From: Kutzneria viridogrisea
GTDB lineage: Bacteria; Actinomycetota; Actinomycetes; Mycobacteriales; Pseudonocardiaceae
Direction of reading: 5' to 3'
NCBI GenBank assembly: GCA_014138725.1
Contig: JACJID010000005.1
Span: forward strand, 310,001-374,000
DNA: 64,000 bases
Shown piece by piece: positions 8,023 to 16,753 of this stretch. The translations under genes were made by a program, and so were the position numbers. The notes beneath the pieces were generated by a model. It ran no database searches, had not been told where the DNA came from, and saw only the letters and a list, made by a program, of their open reading frames with translations. Each line of letters begins with the position of its first letter. Within the stretch, counting starts at the first letter, position 1.

Positions 8023-9054
8023 TCAGCCGGTGCCGCCGAGCACGATGGTGCTCGCGGTGAACGGGCGTCCGGCCAGACCCACCAGGTCCAGCTGGCCGCC
8101 GACCAGGCCGGTGTCCCCGTCCAGCACCGTGGCCGAACTGCCCGTCGCCAGGTAGACGTGGCGGTCCCCGGCCGCGGTGGCGATCCCGCGCGCCCGCAGC
8201 AGCACGCTGTCCTGCACGGTCCGGCTCACCGCGTCCAGCACGGTCACCGTGCCGTCCTGGAGGTTCGACACGTAGACCTGGCGCCCGTCCGCGCTGACCG
8301 CGATCCCGAAGGCGCCCACGCCCACCGCCACGTCGTCGAGCACGCGGTTCCTCGCGTTGTCGATCACCGTGACCGCCCCGTTCCCGGTGGGCGAGCCACC
8401 CGCGTGGGTCACGTAGGCGGTGGATCCGTCCGGGCTCAGCGCCACCTGTTGCGGCAGGTCGGGTACTGGGATCGTGGCCAAAGGCGTGGCCACCCTGGTG
8501 TCCACGACGGTGATGCTCGCGCCCTGGTTGTTCACCACGTAGAGCCGGCTGCCGTCCTGGCTGATCGCCAGCCCGGTGGGGCTGGCGCCGACCTGCACCG
8601 CCGCCGCCAGCGTGTTGGTGTGGGTGTCCACCGACAGCACGTAGCCCTGGCCGCTGATGGTCCCGGTGACGTAGAGCCGCTGCCCGTCCGGGCGCACCAC
8701 CGCGGAGTCCAGCTGGGCGTTGGTCTTGATCCGGCGCGCCACCCGTGCGGCCACCGTGTCCACCACCGTGATGGTGCCGATCCAGCCGTTGACCACGTAG
8801 GCGGTGCGGCCGTCCCCGCTGACCGCGAGCCCGGTGGTCATCGCGTTGGTGTCCACCGTGGCCAGCACCCGGCCGCTGGTCAGGTCCAGGACCTTCAACT
8901 CGCTGCCCTGCCCGACCAGGTAGGCCCGCTGCGCGCTGGTGCTGCTCACCGCGGCCCGCACGTCGGTGGCCTGCGAGGTCTCCTGGCTCGCCGTGGCGCC
9001 GAACGCGAGCAGGGCGACCGCCAGCACGACCTGTACCCGGCGGGTGACGCGCAT
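8023..9054 (-). CDS. Secreted YVTN-type beta-propeller protein
   Basis: 343 residues. Residues ~1-22 are a signal peptide. The rest is about seven blades of the YVTN/NHL type, each with a variant of DGRTAYVVN, DGQRLYVTG or DGSRLYVVN followed by ITVVDT or VTVIDN. The protein is predicted to fold into a seven-bladed extracellular propeller. Such proteins bind partners or act as lactonase-like scaffolds; no catalytic residues identify a reaction. It is convergent with the glutaredoxin-like gene nine bases away. It appears to be transcribed alone. Confidence 0.8.
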   Translation of the reverse strand: MRVTRRVQVVLAVALLAFGATASQETSQATDVRAAVSSTSAQRAYLVGQGSELKVLDLTSGRVLATVDTNAMTTGLAVSGDGRTAYVVNGWIGTITVVDTVAARVARRIKTNAQLDSAVVRPDGQRLYVTGTISGQGYVLSVDTHTNTLAAAVQVGASPTGLAISQDGSRLYVVNNQGASITVVDTRVATPLATIPVPDLPQQVALSPDGSTAYVTHAGGSPTGNGAVTVIDNARNRVLDDVAVGVGAFGIAVSADGRQVYVSNLQDGTVTVLDAVSRTVQDSVLLRARGIATAAGDRHVYLATGSSATVLDGDTGLVGGQLDLVGLAGRPFTASTIVLGGTG

Positions 9055-9235
9055 GGGTGCATTGTCCAGACCGGGCTGATCGAGCGCCGCGCCAGGCCAC
9101 CGTTCTGGGTGATGCCCGGACAGAGGTAGGCCCCGGCGTCAGTCGCTCGGGGGGCTACGCGACCGGCACCGGGGCCCTGGTTGAGGTCCCTCTCATGGAT
9201 CCATCTGCCACGACTGGACCCAGGGGATGAACCCC

Positions 9236-9259
9236 ACCACAGAGGATTTCCTCCGTGGT
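9236..9259. terminator. Hairpin downstream of the DUF2339 gene
   Basis: ACCACAGAGGA and TCCTCCGTGGT (9236-9259) form an 11-bp stem with one mismatch and a 2-base loop, 14 bases past the stop of the leftward DUF2339 gene. No T-run is present. The rest of the 218-bp gap 9055-9272 shows no gene. Confidence 0.45.
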
Positions 9260-9272
9260 CCACACCTGCATA

Positions 9273-11093
9273 TCAGTCCTGCGCCTGGATTGTTACACCC
9301 TGCGACTCATCCGTTATGACTCGTCCACCTGAGACCAAACGGGCGTACCGGGTGCCTGCCAGTAGCAGTAGCAAACCGGCGACGAGGAAAGCGGCGACCC
9401 GGGCCATGCCGTCCAGTGCCGCCAGATCGAACAGCACCAACTTCAGCACAGCGGCTCCGACCAGCACCAACCCGGTCGCACGCAGGGCCGCCGAGGCGAT
9501 CCCGCGCAGCAGCAGGAGCACGGCACCAACTGTCCACGAAACCGTGACCACAGCGTGTCCGAACAGGAACCCGGTGCGGTCCGGGGACACGAGAAGTGCG
9601 CAACAGATCACAGTGCCCGCCGCACCGTAGAGGCCGACCAACCCGGCGAGGACCCAGGGCACCGGCTCGCGGGTCGCGGTACCGATCAGCCCGCTGCGCA
9701 CACCGGCGACGGGCAGCAGCACGGCGGTGGCCAGGGTGAGCGCGCCGAGCAGCGCGCCGGAGGCCACCACGTCCAGCGGGTGGCCGAGCAGGAGCAGGGT
9801 CGGCGGCACCCGGCCGAAGCCGACGAGCACCCCGATGGCGCCGAGGATCGCGCTGGCCAGCACGACCTCGCGGCGGCGCACCACCGTGGCCAGCACGGCC
9901 AGTGCCGCGGCCTCGGCGACCAGCAACACCGCCTTGGTCGCGCCATCGGTGGCGATCACCGTGGCCTGCACCAGCGCGAGCGCACCCACGGTGGTGCCGA
10001 TCAGCGTGCTGGCCCTGGTCAGCCACCGGTCGGCCAGCGCGATCCCGGCCATCGCCAGCACGACGATCCCGGCCAGCCCGGCGGCCTCCCAGCGTGGCAG
10101 CAGTACGGCGGCGGCCATCGGCGTGAGCGGGGCCGTGGTCATCAGCACCAGCGGCACCGCGTCCTCGGTGCGGCGACGCAGCGTGATCACCGCGACGACC
10201 AGTCCGACCAGCATCGCGACCAGTGCGGCCGCGGCGATGGCGTGCCCGTCGGCGGGCTGGCGCAGCGAGCTCACGGTGCTGAAGAGGGCGCCGATCAGCG
10301 GGGGCAGGCCGGTGGCCAGGGCGAGTCCCGGCCAGCTGCGCAGCAGGTGCACCGGCAGGGCGCCGACCTGGAGCACGATCAGGAAGGCCACCAGCAGCGG
10401 GGTGAAGCCCTGGGTGAGGATCGGGTCGCACACCGCGCAGCCCAGGGCCACGAAGGCGGCCAGCGGCTGGGAGTCCCAGCGGGCGGCCAACGCCAGACCC
10501 GCCGCGGCGACGACCAGTCCGACCAGCAGCCCGGCCCAGTTCGGCAGGAACTCGTACAGCGAGGTGGCCGCGACCACGTCCAGGTAGAGCACGCCGAACC
10601 CGGTCGCGGCCAGCGCGAACGCCCCGGCCCGGCCTGCCGGGGAGCGGTGCACCCACAGCCCCGCGGCGACCAGCACCCCGCCGAGCCCCGCCCCACACAG
10701 CACGCGGGGCAGCGGGCCGAGCCAGCCGCGCTGCACGGCCAGCACCAGCAGCAGCACCATGCCGAACAGGGTCACCGCCCCGCCGACCCAGGCCAGCACC
10801 TTGCTGCCCGCGCCGTCCTTGCTCAACCGCTCGTACACGGACTCCTGCGGCGGTGCGGGCGGCAGCGTCGGGTAGTGCACCACCGGCGGCACGGGCTGGG
10901 GCGCGGGCATGACGGCAGGCGGGGCCACGGGCGCGGGCATGACGGGCGGCGGGGCCATCGGCTGCACGGGTGGTGCCACCGGCCGCGCGGCGAGTTGCTG
11001 CTGGCGGCGCAGTTCCTGGCTCACCGCGTACAGGCGGTGGCCGATCTGGTCCAACTCCGCGGCGAGTGCGGCCAGCGGGTCAGGAGTGGTCAT
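9273..11093 (-). CDS. DUF2339 polytopic membrane protein
   Basis: 606 residues. Residues 1-35 form a coiled-coil-like helix (ALAAELDQIGHRLYAVSQEL). Residues ~36-85 are a Pro/Ala/Met/Val linker with PAPVAPP-type repeats. From residue 100 on there are roughly fourteen closely packed membrane helices, including VLAWVGGAVTLFGMVLLL, LAATGFGVLYLDVVAATSLY and AVCDPILTQGFTPLL. This layout fits DUF2339, a conserved membrane family without a settled function. The gene stands alone on the minus strand and is divergent from ribokinase. Confidence 0.8.
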   Translation of the reverse strand: MTTPDPLAALAAELDQIGHRLYAVSQELRRQQQLAARPVAPPVQPMAPPPVMPAPVAPPAVMPAPQPVPPVVHYPTLPPAPPQESVYERLSKDGAGSKVLAWVGGAVTLFGMVLLLVLAVQRGWLGPLPRVLCGAGLGGVLVAAGLWVHRSPAGRAGAFALAATGFGVLYLDVVAATSLYEFLPNWAGLLVGLVVAAAGLALAARWDSQPLAAFVALGCAVCDPILTQGFTPLLVAFLIVLQVGALPVHLLRSWPGLALATGLPPLIGALFSTVSSLRQPADGHAIAAAALVAMLVGLVVAVITLRRRTEDAVPLVLMTTAPLTPMAAAVLLPRWEAAGLAGIVVLAMAGIALADRWLTRASTLIGTTVGALALVQATVIATDGATKAVLLVAEAAALAVLATVVRRREVVLASAILGAIGVLVGFGRVPPTLLLLGHPLDVVASGALLGALTLATAVLLPVAGVRSGLIGTATREPVPWVLAGLVGLYGAAGTVICCALLVSPDRTGFLFGHAVVTVSWTVGAVLLLLRGIASAALRATGLVLVGAAVLKLVLFDLAALDGMARVAAFLVAGLLLLLAGTRYARLVSGGRVITDESQGVTIQAQD

Positions 11094-11188
11094 GGCAGAC
11101 AGGATGAGGCCACGGCGTCCAAAATGGATGCGTATGCCTACCTAGCTCCGATCACGGTTCGGCCGACATCCGTGGCAGGCTCGGACCT

Positions 11189-12082
11189 GTGACAGCGCAG
11201 ATCGTGGTCGTGGGCTCGGCCAACGTGGACGTGGTGGTGCGGGTCGAGCGCAGACCCGGTGCGGGCGAGACCGTGCTGGGTTCGGACACCGTGCTGGCCT
11301 CGGGCGGCAAGGGCGCGAACGCGGCGGTGGCCGCGGCCCTGCTGGCGGCCGAGGTCGCGCTGCTCGGCGCGGTCGGTGACGACCAGAACGGCGAGCTGCT
11401 GCGCACCGCCATGGGCAAGGCCGGGGTCCGGATGGACCTGGTGCGGGTGACCGACCGCGCCAGCGGGGCCGCCTACATCACGGTCACCCCGGACGGGGAG
11501 AACACGATCGTCGTCTCGCCGGGGGCCAACTCGGACGTGACGGTGCGGCAGGTGGACTCGGCGGCCGACGCGATCGCGGCGGCCCGGGTGCTGCTGGCCT
11601 CGCTGGAGGTGCCGATCCCCGCGGTGGAGCGCGCGGTGGAGATCGCCGCCGAGGCCGGGGTTCGTCCGGTGCTGAACCTGTCACCGGTGGCGGAACTGTC
11701 CCCGCAAACGCTTGCGGCGCTGGATCCGCTGGTGGTCAACGAGCACGAGGCGCAGTGGCTGCTCAACGGTCCGCTGGAGCCGGAGCGGCTGCTCGGGCTC
11801 GGGCCGAAGTCGGTTGTGGTCACGCTGGGCGGGCGCGGGGCGCTGGTCGTCGAGGCGGGCGGCAGCACCGAGGTGGCCTCCCCACAGGTGCGGGTCGTGG
11901 ACACCACCGGCGCGGGCGACTCGTTCGTCGGCGCACTGGTGACCCGGCTCGCCGAGGGGGCGGACCTGGTGACGGCCGCGCGCTACGCGGTGCGCGTGGC
12001 GGCCGTGTCCGTCACCCGACCCGGCACACAACGGTCCTATCCAACCCGTGGTGAGGTCCCCGACTCGGAGGGTATGGTCTAG
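11189..12082 (+). CDS. rbsK: Ribokinase (PfkB family)
   Basis: 297 residues from GTG 11189. It phosphorylates D-ribose with ATP to ribose-5-phosphate in the cytosol. The first PfkB signature covers VLASGGKGANAAVAAA near residues 34-49, with the GG substrate hinge. The second is DTTGAGDSFVGALV near 238-251, containing the anion hole and catalytic Asp. The length matches bacterial ribokinases, although specificity within PfkB sugar kinases is not certain from sequence. It is three bases upstream of ptsI, so the two form an operon. No ribose transporter genes are adjacent. Confidence 0.87.
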   Translation: MTAQIVVVGSANVDVVVRVERRPGAGETVLGSDTVLASGGKGANAAVAAALLAAEVALLGAVGDDQNGELLRTAMGKAGVRMDLVRVTDRASGAAYITVTPDGENTIVVSPGANSDVTVRQVDSAADAIAAARVLLASLEVPIPAVERAVEIAAEAGVRPVLNLSPVAELSPQTLAALDPLVVNEHEAQWLLNGPLEPERLLGLGPKSVVVTLGGRGALVVEAGGSTEVASPQVRVVDTTGAGDSFVGALVTRLAEGADLVTAARYAVRVAAVSVTRPGTQRSYPTRGEVPDSEGMV

Positions 12083-12085
12083 ACC

Positions 12086-13744
12086 ATGTCGAGCACGCGG
12101 CTCAAGGGTGTCGGTGTGAGTGCGGGGCGGGCTTCGGGCCCCGTTGTCCAGGTGGCGGACCCGCTGCCGGAACCGGCGTCCACACCGGCCCCCACCGATC
12201 CGGCGGCCGAGGCCGCGCGCATCCGACCGGCCACCGAGGCCGTCGCGGCCCGGCTCACCGAGCGAGCCGAGGCCGCCTCGGGAGACGCCAAGGCGGTGCT
12301 GGAGACCACCGCCGCCATGGCCGCCGACCCGGCGCTGATCTCCCAGGCGGAGAAGCTGGTCACCGGCCGCTCGCTGCCCGCGGCGCGCGCCGTGCACGAG
12401 GCCGCCGAGACCTTCGCGACCGCGCTGGCCGCCGCCGGTGGCTATATGGCCGAACGCGTCCGGGACATCCGTGACGTCCGCGACCGGGTGGTCGCCGAAC
12501 TGCTCGGCGTGGACCCGCCCGGCGTGCCCGCGCTGACCGGTCCGAGCGTGCTGGTCGCCCGCGACCTGGCCCCGGCCGACACGGCAGGACTGGACCCGAG
12601 CAAGGTGCTCGCGCTGGTCACCGAGGAGGGCGGGCCCACCAGCCACACCGCGATCCTGGCCCGCGCACTGGGCATCCCCGCCGTCGTCGCCTGCACCGGC
12701 CTGCTCTCCGTCGGCGAGCTGCGCGGGCTCGTCGTGGACGGGGACACCGGCGTGGTCGAGGTGCCCTCGGGACGGGTCGAGGTGCTGGCCGCCTCCTCGG
12801 GGAGGAAGGCCGTCTGGAACGGGATCGGCATCACCGCCGACGGCTCGCGGGTCAAGGTGCTGGCCAACGTGGGCTCGGCCGCCGACGCGAGGGCAGCCGC
12901 CGAGGCCGGTGCCGAGGGCGTCGGCCTGTTCCGCACCGAGTTCTGCTACCTGTCGGCCACCAACGAGCCCACGGTCGAAGAGCAGGTCAAGGCGTACAGC
13001 GCGGTGCTGGCGCCGTTCCCCGGCAAGCAGGTCGTGGTGCGCACCCTGGACGCCGGTGCCGACAAGCCGCTGGCCTTCCTCGCCCCCGAGCCGGAGCCGA
13101 ACCCGGCGCTGGGCGTGCGCGGGCTGCGCGTGGCCTTCACCAACAACGGGGTGCTGGACCGCCAGCTCGAAGCGATCGCCAGGGCCGCCGAGCAGACCGG
13201 CGCCGAGGTGTCGGTGATGGCGCCGATGGTGGCCACCGCCGAGGAGGCCGACTGGTTCGTCAAGCGCGCGCGGGCCGCCGGGCTGCGCCGGGCGGGCGTG
13301 ATGATCGAGGTGCCCGCCGCGGCGCTGACCGCCCGCGAGGTCTTCGACGCCGTGGACTTCGTCAGCCTCGGCACCAACGACCTGGCCCAGTACACCTTCG
13401 CCGCGGACCGCCAGGTCGGCGCCGTGGCCGCGCTGAACGACCCGTGGCAGCCCGCGCTGCTGCGGCTGATCGCGCTGGTCGGCAAGGCGGCGACCGAGGT
13501 GGGCAAGCCCGCGGGCGTCTGCGGTGAGGCCGCGGCCGACCCGCACCTGGCCGCCGTGCTCGTCGGGCTTGGCGTCACCAGCCTGTCCATGAACGCCTCG
13601 GCGCTGACCCGCGTCGGCGCCGGACTGGCCGAGGTGCACTCCGACCAGTGCCAGCTCGCCGCGAAGGCAGCGCTGGCCGCGCACGACCCGGAGCACGCCA
13701 GGCTCGCGGCGCGGGCAGCGCTGACCCCGCGGCGCGCGCACTAG
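12086..13744 (+). CDS. ptsI: PTS enzyme I (phosphoenolpyruvate-protein phosphotransferase)
   Basis: 552 residues, the usual size. Enzyme I takes phosphate from PEP and passes it to HPr to drive PTS sugar uptake. The phosphohistidine is in GGPTSHTAILARALGIP (His near residue 187). The PEP-binding barrel has LFRTEFCYL and GTNDLAQYTFA, and the late active-site cysteine is in PAGVCGEAAAD. The N-terminal ~110 residues form the HPr-binding part. It is cotranscribed with ribokinase, but HPr and EII genes are not in the window. Its stop shares the sequence CTAG with the stop of the convergent protease gene. Confidence 0.92.
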   Translation: MSSTRLKGVGVSAGRASGPVVQVADPLPEPASTPAPTDPAAEAARIRPATEAVAARLTERAEAASGDAKAVLETTAAMAADPALISQAEKLVTGRSLPAARAVHEAAETFATALAAAGGYMAERVRDIRDVRDRVVAELLGVDPPGVPALTGPSVLVARDLAPADTAGLDPSKVLALVTEEGGPTSHTAILARALGIPAVVACTGLLSVGELRGLVVDGDTGVVEVPSGRVEVLAASSGRKAVWNGIGITADGSRVKVLANVGSAADARAAAEAGAEGVGLFRTEFCYLSATNEPTVEEQVKAYSAVLAPFPGKQVVVRTLDAGADKPLAFLAPEPEPNPALGVRGLRVAFTNNGVLDRQLEAIARAAEQTGAEVSVMAPMVATAEEADWFVKRARAAGLRRAGVMIEVPAAALTAREVFDAVDFVSLGTNDLAQYTFAADRQVGAVAALNDPWQPALLRLIALVGKAATEVGKPAGVCGEAAADPHLAAVLVGLGVTSLSMNASALTRVGAGLAEVHSDQCQLAAKAALAAHDPEHARLAARAALTPRRAH

Positions 13745-14619
13745 CCGCGGTCGGCGGCGTCGTACGCGGCGTGCGCCTCCCAGCCGTAGTACGGGTGGTA
13801 CTCGGAGTCGCCCGCGCTGATGCTGATGTTGCCGATCTGGGTGCCGACTCCGGTGGCGGGGTCGAAGTTCTGCAGGAACGGCCCGCCACTGGAGCCCCCG
13901 GTCTGCACGCACGGGATGCCCCACACCCCGCCGCCCGCGTGACCGCCGGGGTTGAACTCGGTGCCGGTGCACCAGTTCAGCTGCTCACCGCGCCCCTCGG
14001 CGTCCGAGCCGCCGTAGCCGAAGGAGTAGACCTGCTGGCCGGGGGCCTGGTCGAAGCCGATGCCCTGGCCGCCGACGGTGTCCACCAGCTTGCGCCCGTT
14101 CACGGTGCCCACCGTGGCGAAGGCCGCGTCCCAGGCCGCGTCCGAGTCACCGATGCGCTGCGACTCCCAGTGCAGGGAGGTCGCCGCGAACGTGCCGTGC
14201 GGCCGGTTGCCGTGGTCGTAGCCGGGGATGAACACCCAGTTGTCGTAAGCCGTGCCGTCGGTGTCCACCACGCAGTGCCCCGCCGTGGCGACGATCGACC
14301 TGTTGCCGCTGTTCAACGCGTCGCCGGAGCACGCGTAGGTGCCGTTGGTCTTCGGGTTGTGGAAGAACACCTTGCCTGCGGTGCTGCTGATCAGCCCGCC
14401 GCCGGTCCAGCGCTGGGGTGAGGTGGCCGCGATCGCCGCACCGGTGTCGGCGCCCGTCGCCGAGGCGAGCCGTTGCGGGGTCCAGAAGGCCAGCGCCGCG
14501 CTCTGCTGCTCGGCGCTGAACTCGGCCGATCCGACCGGGGCGGCCTGCGCCGCCTGTGCCGATGCACCGAGCAGGAGCAGGGTGGCCAGCGTTGCGGGGA
14601 CGAGTCGTCGAAGGAACAT
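13741..14619 (-). CDS. Secreted trypsin-like serine protease
   Basis: 292 residues. Residues 1-26 are a signal peptide (hydrophobic core, AQAAQA cleavage region), followed by a short pro-segment. The S1 catalytic triad is visible: His in SIVATAGHCV, an Asp in the SDAAWDAAFATVG region, and Ser in QTGGSSGGPFL. Cysteines near C97/C115 and C215/C231 suggest disulphides. The tail PYYGWEAHAAYD is aromatic. It resembles extracellular actinomycete proteases with unknown substrate. It overlaps the end of ptsI by four bases, tail to tail. Confidence 0.85.
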   Translation of the reverse strand: MFLRRLVPATLATLLLLGASAQAAQAAPVGSAEFSAEQQSAALAFWTPQRLASATGADTGAAIAATSPQRWTGGGLISSTAGKVFFHNPKTNGTYACSGDALNSGNRSIVATAGHCVVDTDGTAYDNWVFIPGYDHGNRPHGTFAATSLHWESQRIGDSDAAWDAAFATVGTVNGRKLVDTVGGQGIGFDQAPGQQVYSFGYGGSDAEGRGEQLNWCTGTEFNPGGHAGGGVWGIPCVQTGGSSGGPFLQNFDPATGVGTQIGNISISAGDSEYHPYYGWEAHAAYDAADRG

Positions 14620-14768
14620 GAGCCCTCACAGGGACAGGGCCTGCCGCAACCGGTGACAACGTTGTCAGGGGTCGACACCAGCCGAGCAGGGAATCGGCAG
14701 GGACTGTGGCGGCCCACCCACGGTATTGAGCCCCGGCCGAGCCCGGCAAGGACACAACCGGACAGGTC

Positions 14769-15419
14769 TCAGCCCTCGGCGTCCAGCCCGTGCTCGATGG
14801 CGTAGCGGGCCAGCTCGACCCGGTTGTGCAGCTGGAGCTTGCGCAGGGTGGACTGCACGTGGTTCTCCACCGTCCGGTGTGAGATCGTCAGCCGGGTGGC
14901 GATCTGCCGGGCCGTCATGCCCTTGGCCACCAGCCGCAGCACCTCGGTCTCCCGCTCGGTCAGCTCCGGGGCTGGCTCGCTCCCGGCCGGTGCCGCCGCC
15001 ATGCGCCGGTACTCGCCGAGCACCAGCCCCGCCAGTCCCGGGGTGAACACGGCGTTGCCCGCCGCCGTCTCCCGCACCGCCGCCACCAGGTCCGCCGCGG
15101 AGGCCGACTTCACCAGGTAGCCCGAGGCCCCGGCCTTCACCGCCTCCAGCACGTCGTTGTGCTCCCCGCTGGCGGAGAGCACCAGCACCCTGGTGTCCGG
15201 CAGCGCCGCGGTGATGCCCTGCGTGGCGCTCACCCCGGACTGCTCGCCCAGGTTCAGGTCCATCAGCACCACCTCGGGCCGCACCGCCTTGGCGATGCGC
15301 ACCGCCGACTCGGCGTCGGCCGCGGTGGCCACCACCTCGAACCCCCGCTCGGCCAGGTCCCGCGCCACGCCGTCCCGCCACATCGGGTGGTCGTCCACGA
15401 CCATCACCGACACGCTCAC
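14769..15419 (-). CDS. NarL/LuxR-type response regulator
   Basis: 216 residues from the GTG that overlaps the histidine kinase stop (GTGA, 15416-15419). The receiver domain covers residues ~3-120: VMVVDDHPMWRDG holds the acidic pocket, VVLMDLNLGE the phospho-accepting Asp, and GYLVKSA the conserved Lys. A LuxR helix-turn-helix lies at ~150-210: LTERETEVLRLVAKGM, then RQIATRLTISHRTVENH. The coupled kinase upstream is its partner. The pair resembles the MacS/MacR type of actinomycete systems; targets are unknown. Confidence 0.9.
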   Translation of the reverse strand: MSVSVMVVDDHPMWRDGVARDLAERGFEVVATAADAESAVRIAKAVRPEVVLMDLNLGEQSGVSATQGITAALPDTRVLVLSASGEHNDVLEAVKAGASGYLVKSASAADLVAAVRETAAGNAVFTPGLAGLVLGEYRRMAAAPAGSEPAPELTERETEVLRLVAKGMTARQIATRLTISHRTVENHVQSTLRKLQLHNRVELARYAIEHGLDAEG

Positions 15420-16570
15420 TTCGTCCTCCCCACGGGAACGCGCAGCTCCCACTCCGTGCCCTCGCCGGGACCGGTCGTCAGGTCAACGGTGCCACCCAGG
15501 TCCACCACCCGTCCCCGGATCGACTGACTCACACCCAGATGGCCCTCGGCCTCGGCCGCGGCGAGCCTGCCCTCCGGGATGCCCCCGCCGTCGTCGCGGA
15601 TGCTGAGCACCAGCTCCCCGCCGAGGTCCTCCAGCAGCACCCAGGCGCGGGCACCCTCCCCGGCATGTTTATCCACATTGGACAGAGCTTCGCGCACCGC
15701 GGCGTCCAGTTCGGTGGCCGTGCTCACCGGGACCAGCACCTGGGTCGGCGGCACCGAGATCTGCGTCCGCCCCGTGGTCAGCAACTGCAACCTGGGCCGC
15801 AGGTCGGTCTCCCCGTCCGGGGTCGTCGCCACCGGCCCGGTCGCGATCAGCGCCCGCAGCGCGATCTCCTGCTCCCCCGCCAGCACCGCGAGCTCCGCGG
15901 CCTCACCGCCCACCTCCAGCCCGCGCCTGCGCACCCTGGCCAGCACCTGCAGCACCCCGTCGTGGATGGACCTGGCCAGCCGTTCCCGCTCGGCCGCCGC
16001 AGCCTCCGCCCGCAGCGCCTGCCGCACCCGCTCCGCCGACCTCCTCGCCCCGTCCGCCGCGATGCCCACCACCAGGCCCGCGCCGATCAGCAGCACCGTG
16101 TCCTCGGCCAGGTAGACGTCGAAGTAGCCGCGCGGGAACAGGTTCGAGGCCGCGACCAGGCAGCCGAACACGATGCCCCAGGTGCGCCCGCCGTGCACGG
16201 CGCCCGCGACCACCGGCCCGCTGGACCACAGGGTGGTGATCAGCGGTGCCTGCAACCGCAACTGGTCGGCGCCCACGATCGGGATGGAGGAGAACATCAG
16301 GGCACAGCTGAGCACCAGATCGGTCACGACCAGCCAACCCCGGCGGCCGTCCTCACGGCCGTAGAAATAGGTCAGCACACCCGTCCACACCGTCATCACC
16401 CCGGCGACGAGCCAGGCGAGGCCGGGCATTTTGTAGTCGTTCTGGTGAAACCAGATGGTGTTCACCGCGAACACCAACGTGACAATCCGTAGTAGAACGG
16501 TGCCGCGCCAGAACGGTGTCGCCGGATCCTCCTGGCGAACTGTCCCCGGAACGGATGGGTGTTCTCTCAC
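15416..16570 (-). CDS. Membrane sensor histidine kinase, MacS-like
   Basis: 384 residues from GTG 16570, preceded by GGGAGG. Residues ~15-165 hold about five membrane helices and no extended external sensor domain. The dimerisation/phosphoacceptor region is ARSIHDGVLQVLARV near residue 200, of the HisKA_3 kind. The ATPase domain has VREALSNVDKHA (N box) and SIRDDGGGIPEG (G box) in the last third. It phosphorylates the coupled LuxR-type regulator. The short loops suggest it senses within or at the membrane. Resemblance to MacS is by recollection of the N-terminal layout, so the name is left blank. Confidence 0.86.
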   Translation of the reverse strand: MREHPSVPGTVRQEDPATPFWRGTVLLRIVTLVFAVNTIWFHQNDYKMPGLAWLVAGVMTVWTGVLTYFYGREDGRRGWLVVTDLVLSCALMFSSIPIVGADQLRLQAPLITTLWSSGPVVAGAVHGGRTWGIVFGCLVAASNLFPRGYFDVYLAEDTVLLIGAGLVVGIAADGARRSAERVRQALRAEAAAAERERLARSIHDGVLQVLARVRRRGLEVGGEAAELAVLAGEQEIALRALIATGPVATTPDGETDLRPRLQLLTTGRTQISVPPTQVLVPVSTATELDAAVREALSNVDKHAGEGARAWVLLEDLGGELVLSIRDDGGGIPEGRLAAAEAEGHLGVSQSIRGRVVDLGGTVDLTTGPGEGTEWELRVPVGRTK

Positions 16571-16753
16571 GGTGTGCTCCCTCCCGGGCCAATAGTGCCG
16601 TGACCGGGTGGTCTGGGCTAACCCCTGGGTGGGCGTCTTCTGCCCCGTGGTCCGATGTGTCAGGCTCAAGATGATCTGGTGGCGCGGTGTCGGACGCGAT
16701 CCCCACCAGCAGTCGTTGCTTCCGGTACGTCCCCGCACGGGGAGGGTGAGTAC

